Positions 33,263-38,547 of a stretch of 38,547 nt of DNA are shown here, in pieces (the stretch's first letter is position 1; each line of letters opens with the position of its first letter). The stretch comes from a virus: positions 1 through 38,547 of IMG/VR virus record IMGVR_UViG_3300048001_000061. One strand, 5' to 3'. A model generated the notes under the pieces. That model was not told where the DNA came from, made no database searches, and saw nothing but the letters and a program-made list of their open reading frames with translations. The position numbers and the translations under genes were made by a program.

Positions 33263-33300
33263 GTAATAACTACCCCCGTCAGTTCAACGAGGGTAATTAC
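33263..33300 (-). terminator. Hairpin terminator or attenuator after the capsid gene
   Basis: Eleven bases after the major capsid stop (leftward) lies an eight-pair stem, TACCCCCG (33271-33278) against CGAGGGTA (33288-33295) with one G-U pair, and a nine-base loop. Flanking GTAAT/ATTAC at 33263-33267 and 33296-33300 can extend it past a bulge. The minus-strand transcript then continues UUAUUACUCUUAUUAACAUUUUU, a moderately U-rich tail. It likely terminates part of the transcripts, leaving capsid mRNA more abundant than downstream virion genes. Confidence 0.65.
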
Positions 33301-33310
33301 TACAGGTTTT

Positions 33311-34723
33311 CTAACTTGTTGCTTTCAACAATACGAAGTTGTTGGCAGCTTGAACACACAACGCTCTTTCAGATAAGAAGTGTACGTTCATTTCGTCAGC
33401 GTCAGAAGTATAGTTACCTCCTACTGATCCAGTCACCCAAGACTTCATTCTACGGTCATCAGCTTCAGAAGCTCTGTAGCGGATGTGTAGGAATGGTCGA
33501 GAGATGTTCTTTCCGAGTTGCTGATCGTAAACTGTAGAAGTTCCAGCAGGAACTAGTACACCTTCAACATCTGCAACTAATCCACGAGTTGTAGAATCGT
33601 TTAGATATTTCCAGTCAGTTTTGTAGAAATCGTAAGAACCTCTTCGGAATCCTGAGAATCCAAGGTTTAGCGCCATGTCTTCTGAATTGTCGAATACACC
33701 GTAAGATGTACCGCCAGCTCCGTAAGAATTTTGAGCAGCCAACATATTGTCAATCGCTAGTGAAGTACCACGATCTAAGAAAAGCATGTTTTCTTCGATT
33801 GATCCTTGCTTATCTAGCTCAGCTAAAATAGTATCAAAGTCCGCAAGACCTGCGCCACCAGCAGCGTTGAAGTCAGCATCAGTATAAACTAATCCTCTAT
33901 CTTCAAGAGCAGCAAATAGACCTTCAGATCCTGTTACGTTAGTACCACCTCCAAAACCAGCAGCAGCAGTAATGTTTCTTACTGTGCCATCGATGTTTAA
34001 AGATTTTTCAGCTTCGACCATAGCCATTTCAAGTTGATCTTCGAAACGGATACGAGCTTCGTGCTCAGACTTTAAGTACCAAAGGTAACCAGAAGTTCCA
34101 GCCTCAGTAGTTACTTCTACCCAACCAATTTGAGCAACATCAGAACCATTTACATTATACTTATCTCTAAGAATAATTGGTTTGTTGTTGAAGGTTGTGA
34201 AAGAAGCGTCAATTGAGTTACCAGCATTTTCAGTTCCTTTAGCGTACTCAGAACCATAAACAAACACCTTAACGTCAGCACCAGTCATTGTAAGACCAGC
34301 AACCTCGCCGTAAGTGTCAACAGTTACAGTTTGTCCAACTACGTCTTGTACATATGCTTTTTGAGTAATGAAGCCTTTAGATACAACAAGTGTCATTCCT
34401 TTTCCAATCAAGTGACCAGCAGGGAATGTTAAAGTTGTAGTAGAAGCTACTTCAACGTCATCATAAGCAATGTGTAAACGTCCTTGTTCTGACCAAGTAA
34501 TTACGTCAGAAGCCATAGGCATTTCAGCGCCTACCATACGTAAAAATCCAGCAATAGTACGATTTCCATATCGTTCTACTTCCTTCTCATATACCTCAGG
34601 CAAAAATTGTTGCGTGAAGTCTAAGTCCGCGACAGAAAGGTAGTTGTCTCCAAACAATCCCTTAATAGGTCGTGGGGTTAAATGTGCGAGAGCCGTTGGG
34701 CTCCCAGTAAAAGATCCAGCCAT
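33311..34723 (-). CDS. Major capsid protein, HK97-type
   Basis: A 470-residue protein placed after portal and scaffold genes, where the capsid gene is expected. The N-terminus is short and Ala/Pro-containing (TALAHLTPRPIKGLFGDN), with an extended helix (EVYEKEVERYGNRTIAGFLR) as in HK97-fold N-arms. A beta-rich insertion spans about 75-160, and the later part has TRDRG-like turns and the closing FLHIRYRASEADDRRMKSW. No cleavage site for a prohead protease is evident, and no protease gene is seen. The upstream sequence is ATTAAAAAATTAATAAA with no Shine-Dalgarno, and a stem-loop follows the gene. The overall pattern resembles capsid proteins of crAss-like and marine podoviruses. No assignment to a named capsid family is certain. 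Confidence 0.85.
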   Translation of the reverse strand: MAGSFTGSPTALAHLTPRPIKGLFGDNYLSVADLDFTQQFLPEVYEKEVERYGNRTIAGFLRMVGAEMPMASDVITWSEQGRLHIAYDDVEVASTTTLTFPAGHLIGKGMTLVVSKGFITQKAYVQDVVGQTVTVDTYGEVAGLTMTGADVKVFVYGSEYAKGTENAGNSIDASFTTFNNKPIILRDKYNVNGSDVAQIGWVEVTTEAGTSGYLWYLKSEHEARIRFEDQLEMAMVEAEKSLNIDGTVRNITAAAGFGGGTNVTGSEGLFAALEDRGLVYTDADFNAAGGAGLADFDTILAELDKQGSIEENMLFLDRGTSLAIDNMLAAQNSYGAGGTSYGVFDNSEDMALNLGFSGFRRGSYDFYKTDWKYLNDSTTRGLVADVEGVLVPAGTSTVYDQQLGKNISRPFLHIRYRASEADDRRMKSWVTGSVGGNYTSDADEMNVHFLSERALCVQAANNFVLLKATS

Positions 34724-34746
34724 TTTATTAATTTTTTAATGGTTAA

Positions 34747-35958
34747 TTATTTTCGTTTTTTAACTTTAAAACTACTCGTGCTTACTGCATCATTATTGAC
34801 CGCGCGTATCGTCCAACCATTTTGTGTTGTTACTTTTTCGTGTCCCCGTCTCGGGTCCATATCAACATTCTTAGTTCTCGACATGCTATCCTTTACTGCA
34901 TCGGCTTTGCCTTGCTCGTAAAAGTGGTTTGCGATTGCATCAGCATTCATAGCTGTAAATAGCGACTTATGATAACCCTTAGCGTCTGACATTTCATTTT
35001 TATCGTTCAAAAACTTTTTGACGAAATTATTAATGTCGCTTTGGGTTGTCTTTACGTCTTCAGTATTTTTAATTTTAAACCTATACTTCTTGTCTCCTAC
35101 AGAATAGTCAAAACCTTTGAAATTCTGATTAAAAACGTTTTCGGTTTCAGTTAAAAATATTTTCTTTTGCGATTCAGCTACTTTAGTAACCTCTTCGTTT
35201 TCTTTATTATAGCGATTGAAAAATTCAACTGCTTTTTGCTGGTCCTGTGTTAAATTAGATCCAGCTTTAATATTTTCGTAATACTTAGATTTTAAACCTT
35301 CAAGATGCTTTTTAGCTTTAGCAGCTTCTTCTTTAAAGGCTATTTTAGCTTTTCTAATATCCTTGGGTTCATCTAACTCTTCGTCATATGAAAAGTCTTC
35401 CATAAGGATATCAATATCTTCTTTATCTAAATGAGGCTTTGTCGTTTCATAAAATTCACGAATTAATTGCCCTTGATTTAATTTAGAATAATCAGTATTT
35501 AATTTTACGTAATCATCAAGGCTACCCCCTGTTTCATTCATAAAGTCTACAACTTTTTGAATATTTTCCGGTAACTCAATGCCGGTTTCATTTGACTCAG
35601 CTACAGCTTCTTCAACAATTTCTTTCGCTTCTTTAACTGTAGGTGCAGGTTCGTCTTCTTCTGTTACTTCTTCAAGTACACTTACTTCTTCTTCGGCGTC
35701 TTGTATTTCTTCAACCACTTCTTCGCTGTCTGTCGCGTCTTCGGGTTGTCCGACAGCAGCATCGCTGTCATCTGAGCTTTGCTCTTGAACGGCATCTTCT
35801 TGTGGTTTATTTAAATCTGATAAGTTAACTTTTATTGTACCTTCTTCGTCCTGCGTTACAGGGCCTGTAGGTTTTTCCTCAACAACTTCTTTTTCAGCTG
35901 TTGTTTGATCTTGGGTATCTTCTTGTACCTCAAGAACTTCTTCTTGGTTTTCTGACAT
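34747..35958 (-). CDS. Putative capsid scaffolding protein
   Basis: A 403-residue protein between portal and capsid genes. The first 120 residues are extremely acidic and disordered (EEVLEVQEDTQDQTTAEKEV, VVEEIQDAEEEVSVLEEVTE). The centre is helical and charged (KIAFKEEAAKAKKHLEGLKS), and the C-terminus is basic, ending SSFKVKKRK. Acidic N-terminus, helical middle and basic C-terminal capsid-binding tail are the normal plan for podovirus scaffolds such as T7 gp9, though this one is longer (T7 gp9 is 307 residues). No protease motif is visible. It should be required for prohead assembly and then be lost from the particle. Confidence 0.8.
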   Translation of the reverse strand: MSENQEEVLEVQEDTQDQTTAEKEVVEEKPTGPVTQDEEGTIKVNLSDLNKPQEDAVQEQSSDDSDAAVGQPEDATDSEEVVEEIQDAEEEVSVLEEVTEEDEPAPTVKEAKEIVEEAVAESNETGIELPENIQKVVDFMNETGGSLDDYVKLNTDYSKLNQGQLIREFYETTKPHLDKEDIDILMEDFSYDEELDEPKDIRKAKIAFKEEAAKAKKHLEGLKSKYYENIKAGSNLTQDQQKAVEFFNRYNKENEEVTKVAESQKKIFLTETENVFNQNFKGFDYSVGDKKYRFKIKNTEDVKTTQSDINNFVKKFLNDKNEMSDAKGYHKSLFTAMNADAIANHFYEQGKADAVKDSMSRTKNVDMDPRRGHEKVTTQNGWTIRAVNNDAVSTSSFKVKKRK

Positions 35959-35991
35959 GATAAAATATTATATAATTATACATTACTATTA

Positions 35992-38418
35992 TTACTTAGG
36001 TTCGAAGGTTCCTAAGTCAAACCCTCCGCCAATTATATCGTTTCCGCCGGATTCGAAGTTTTTTGGTGGTGTATTGTTTTTTCTTTGCTCAATTAATTCA
36101 CTTTGTTGAGAAGCTTCCATTTTTGAACGATCATCTTTTCGATCTTCTTTTTGAGATTCTCTTTGTTTTAATATATCGGTTTCCATACCTTTTAGCTGTA
36201 GGTTATACTCAAACTCTTGCGCCATTAATTCTTTTTTGGCTGTTACCTCAGCTTGTAGCTTTTGTATGTCTAATTGACCTTTAAGTTGTTCTAGTTCTGC
36301 TTTCTGAGCAGTTAAAGCTTGATTCTTTTGAACCTCAGCTTGCGCAGCAACTTGTTGTGCTTGAGCGTTTGCTTGTGCCTGTGCTTGTATATTTTGTTGT
36401 TGCATCGCTTGGTCACGCTCTTGCTTTTTCTTACGTTTTATTTTAAGAAGCTGATTTGCTAGTTTTAAATTTTGCACTTCTCTAATATCGATTGCATCGT
36501 CTAAATCAATTAACCCCGCTGATAACGCGGTTTGTATATTATTCTCAAGCATTTGTTTTTCTTCTTCATCTGGCATAAGTGTTAAAAATATACCAAAATC
36601 GTATAGATGCAAATTGCTCATTTCCGAGAGGGTAGCTACATTGTGAGCCCCTATTTTTTGTATAAACGCTTCTCTAGCTGGAGAATATTCTATTATATCG
36701 GATACTCTTAATGATAAGCATTCAGCTAAATGAGCTGTTATATATAACCCAGCTTGCATTATATGTCTTGTTGCTGTGTTGCTATTAGCTGCTGCTATTT
36801 TTTGTATACCCACTAAAGCTTTGCTATCAGGCATACTGCCGTCTCTTGCTTCGTTTAACCCGGTTACGTCACGTATCATTTGCAAGTAATAGTTGTAGGT
36901 ATTTATTAAAGCGCCTAGCTTATTACCACCACTACCACTTGTGATTTCTTGAATAGGTATTTTACCTGGATTCATGTCGCCGTCTTGCGTAAACGATCTA
37001 CCAATTACAGAACCTGTTTGGAAAAACATATTTAATGCTTCCTGCGGATTGTAATTTGTTCCATTACCCAAATCTATTTCGGCTAACCCGTCGGCATCAA
37101 GATAAACACCATCTGGTACCATACGAGACATTACTTGCTGTAACTTTAAATGCGTTAATTGAATCATATCAGCAAAACCAGTAATACGGCTTACTAAAGA
37201 TTCAATCTTACCTTTATACATTCTAGGCGCGTTAATACTATAATTTAAAAGTACTTTAGAACTATCACTTTTAGGACGCATCATATTTTTTGCTAGTTCC
37301 CATTGTAATAAATAATCAGTGCCTAATACTAACACCCCTTCGTATAATACTTCAATAGACCTAGATAATTTGCCAAACTGTTGTTCTAATACTTCAACAG
37401 GCGGGTCAAATGTGTCGTCGCGTAACAAAACTTTAGAAGCGCCAGTTGCGCTTTCTTTAATTTTGTAAACCTCATTCATGTATGTTTTATAATTAAAATA
37501 CAATACTTGAACTGTGTTTGAATCCGATTCGTTATAATTAGATATTGTTCTATCGTAAAAGCCATTGTTTTGATAACCTGTCTCAGATATTCTTTTTAAA
37601 TCTTCGTCAGTTAAATCAGGAAATTGCTTTTTAATTTCATTAATAGGTACGTTTCTAACCTCGCCACAATAATATATATCATCAAAATAAGGTGATTCTG
37701 TATATGACCATACTAAATTAGCAGGGTCAACATAATCAATAACAACGCCTTCTGATTTTGAAAATCTGTTTTTCACAGCGCCAATACCTATTGTTGTTAA
37801 ATCATATACAACGCGCTTCTTAGTTAAATCGTAATTATTTCCTTCTAATAAAACGTTTATAGCTTGCTCCTCCGCTATCTCCACAGCTTGCTTATAATTA
37901 AGCTGCATATGTACGTCTAACTCTTCTTGCGAATCCGGTAGCATTTCCGGAGGATTTTCATATAAGTTAACACCAAAGTTTTCTTTTGCAAAATCATTTA
38001 TTTCTTTTGTTTGCAAATCTCTAACTATACTGTTTAAGTAATCTGTACGTTTTGAAACACCATAAGGATCTTGTGAAAACGCTTTTATATCAAATGTTCT
38101 TTCAGATATACCATTTACAACTATGTCAACAAACTTAGGTATAATCGGAACCGGCTTCCAGTCTATATTTAAATATGATAAATCGCCGTTAATAGACAAT
38201 TCATCTTTATATTTTTGTATTGATTGTTCGCCCCTAGAATATAGTCTTAATTGATGAAATGTATTTTGATTACTTTTATATCTATTAGTACCAGAATCTG
38301 ATTTGAACCATTCGTCTTGAATCGCCCTACCAACTCTTAAGCCATATTTAACCGACATTTTTTCTTGGTCGCTAGCAACTTGGCTTGGAAAAAAACTATT
38401 TATAACTGACTCAGCCAT
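35992..38418 (-). CDS. Portal protein
   Basis: An 808-residue portal, the dodecameric DNA gate at the capsid vertex. The N-terminal two-thirds has typical portal features: a long helical opening with KFVDIVVNGISERTFDIKAF, a central wing region (GIGAVKNRFSKSEGVVIDYV, then DPANLVWSY), and the clip and stem-region pattern with LNEARDGSMPDSKALVGIQK. Residues about 655-770 are a Gln/Ala/Lys/Glu-rich coiled coil (QAMQQQNIQAQAQANAQAQQ), and the end is Gly-rich (GGNDIIGGGFDLGTFEPK). T7 gp8 is 536 residues, so this is a long version whose C-terminal barrel extends into the capsid, where it could seat the internal proteins. Terminase would be expected just upstream, beyond the window. Confidence 0.88.
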   Translation of the reverse strand: MAESVINSFFPSQVASDQEKMSVKYGLRVGRAIQDEWFKSDSGTNRYKSNQNTFHQLRLYSRGEQSIQKYKDELSINGDLSYLNIDWKPVPIIPKFVDIVVNGISERTFDIKAFSQDPYGVSKRTDYLNSIVRDLQTKEINDFAKENFGVNLYENPPEMLPDSQEELDVHMQLNYKQAVEIAEEQAINVLLEGNNYDLTKKRVVYDLTTIGIGAVKNRFSKSEGVVIDYVDPANLVWSYTESPYFDDIYYCGEVRNVPINEIKKQFPDLTDEDLKRISETGYQNNGFYDRTISNYNESDSNTVQVLYFNYKTYMNEVYKIKESATGASKVLLRDDTFDPPVEVLEQQFGKLSRSIEVLYEGVLVLGTDYLLQWELAKNMMRPKSDSSKVLLNYSINAPRMYKGKIESLVSRITGFADMIQLTHLKLQQVMSRMVPDGVYLDADGLAEIDLGNGTNYNPQEALNMFFQTGSVIGRSFTQDGDMNPGKIPIQEITSGSGGNKLGALINTYNYYLQMIRDVTGLNEARDGSMPDSKALVGIQKIAAANSNTATRHIMQAGLYITAHLAECLSLRVSDIIEYSPAREAFIQKIGAHNVATLSEMSNLHLYDFGIFLTLMPDEEEKQMLENNIQTALSAGLIDLDDAIDIREVQNLKLANQLLKIKRKKKQERDQAMQQQNIQAQAQANAQAQQVAAQAEVQKNQALTAQKAELEQLKGQLDIQKLQAEVTAKKELMAQEFEYNLQLKGMETDILKQRESQKEDRKDDRSKMEASQQSELIEQRKNNTPPKNFESGGNDIIGGGFDLGTFEPK

Positions 38419-38421
38419 ACT

Positions 38422-38535
38422 TTATTTTATTATTTCCGATATTGAACCGGCGTTTTTATATTTTGCAATATTTAAGTTTAACTTTGGTTTTTGCACATTT
38501 GGGTTAGGTCTATACAGATGTCTGTTACATGCCAT
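38422..38535 (-). CDS. Short hypothetical ORF upstream of portal, possibly partial
   Basis: A 37-residue ATG-to-TAA frame (MACNRHLYRPNPNVQKPKLN then NIAKYKNAGSISEIIK) ends four bases before the portal start. It is basic and has no recognisable motif. No in-frame stop occurs between its ATG and the window edge, so it could be the C-terminal end of a longer gene that starts outside. Its position is where small terminase or a head-gene leader might lie, but the sequence is too short to say. The coding status is supported only by tight spacing and strand. Confidence 0.4.
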   Translation of the reverse strand: MACNRHLYRPNPNVQKPKLNLNIAKYKNAGSISEIIK

Positions 38536-38547
38536 TATTGCTAACCC

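Noticed and set aside
1-38547. Stop-codon reassignment as in some crAss-like phages
   Set aside because: TAG ends the genes at 7799, 11051 and 32463, TGA ends those at 787 and 7097, and TAA ends many more. No conserved protein needs read-through.
1-38547. tRNA genes, CRISPR arrays, insertion sequences or an integrase
   Set aside because: Gaps between genes are mostly under 80 bases, no cloverleaf or regular repeat-spacer pattern was seen and no transposase or integrase motif occurs.

Overview
The window is part of the genome of a tailed double-stranded DNA bacteriophage with a podovirus-like virion. It encodes a portal, scaffold, HK97-type capsid protein, two neck or ring proteins, a nozzle-like tail protein, and three likely ejected internal proteins ending in a 2918-residue giant. 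The host is probably a marine or aquatic Bacteroidota. The DNA is AT-rich, almost no start codon has a Shine-Dalgarno sequence, and most are preceded by A-rich runs, which is typical of that phylum. The structural proteins also look like those of uncultured marine and distant crAss-like phages. TAA, TAG and TGA all end genes, so the ordinary bacterial code is in use. The host is an inference and no lysogeny gene is visible.

Positions 1-11051 form one rightward block of takeover and DNA-metabolism genes. In order they are: the tail of a truncated gene, a helix-turn-helix protein, a sigma-70-family factor, an ERF-type annealing protein with a RecE/YqaJ-like exonuclease, a 59-residue protein, a candidate single-strand-binding protein ending in DLPF, two micro-ORFs (one a likely zinc knuckle), a T7 gp4-like primase-helicase, a 92-residue unknown, thymidylate synthase, a GIY-YIG-like/MazG fusion, a second MazG-like protein, a PD-(D/E)XK endonuclease, two short overlapping genes, and class I ribonucleotide reductase (nrdB, a small membrane protein, nrdA). 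Many genes are joined by one-base TAATG or four-base ATGA overlaps, which implies one translationally coupled operon.

Positions 11048-38535 form one leftward block of lysis and virion genes. Read in transcription order from the right end it runs: a short ORF, portal, scaffold, major capsid protein, a hairpin terminator or attenuator, a conserved 256-residue virion protein, two neck or ring proteins, a 1906-residue nozzle-like protein with Ig-like domains, a beta-rich 507-residue protein, a 110-residue virion protein, internal proteins of 212, 404 and 2918 residues, two small conserved proteins, a one-helix holin candidate and an M15 peptidase endolysin. The two blocks meet tail to tail, and the nrdA and endolysin stop codons overlap.

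The most unusual object is the 2918-residue protein. It carries a HELGH metallopeptidase signature, a segment resembling sigma-70 region 2, a complete HAD-type motif set, and three copies of a K-[FL]-S-K-G-L motif, two of which bracket the HAD segment. It looks like a polyvalent effector delivered with the genome. Terminase and DNA polymerase are absent, so the window is probably an incomplete genome.
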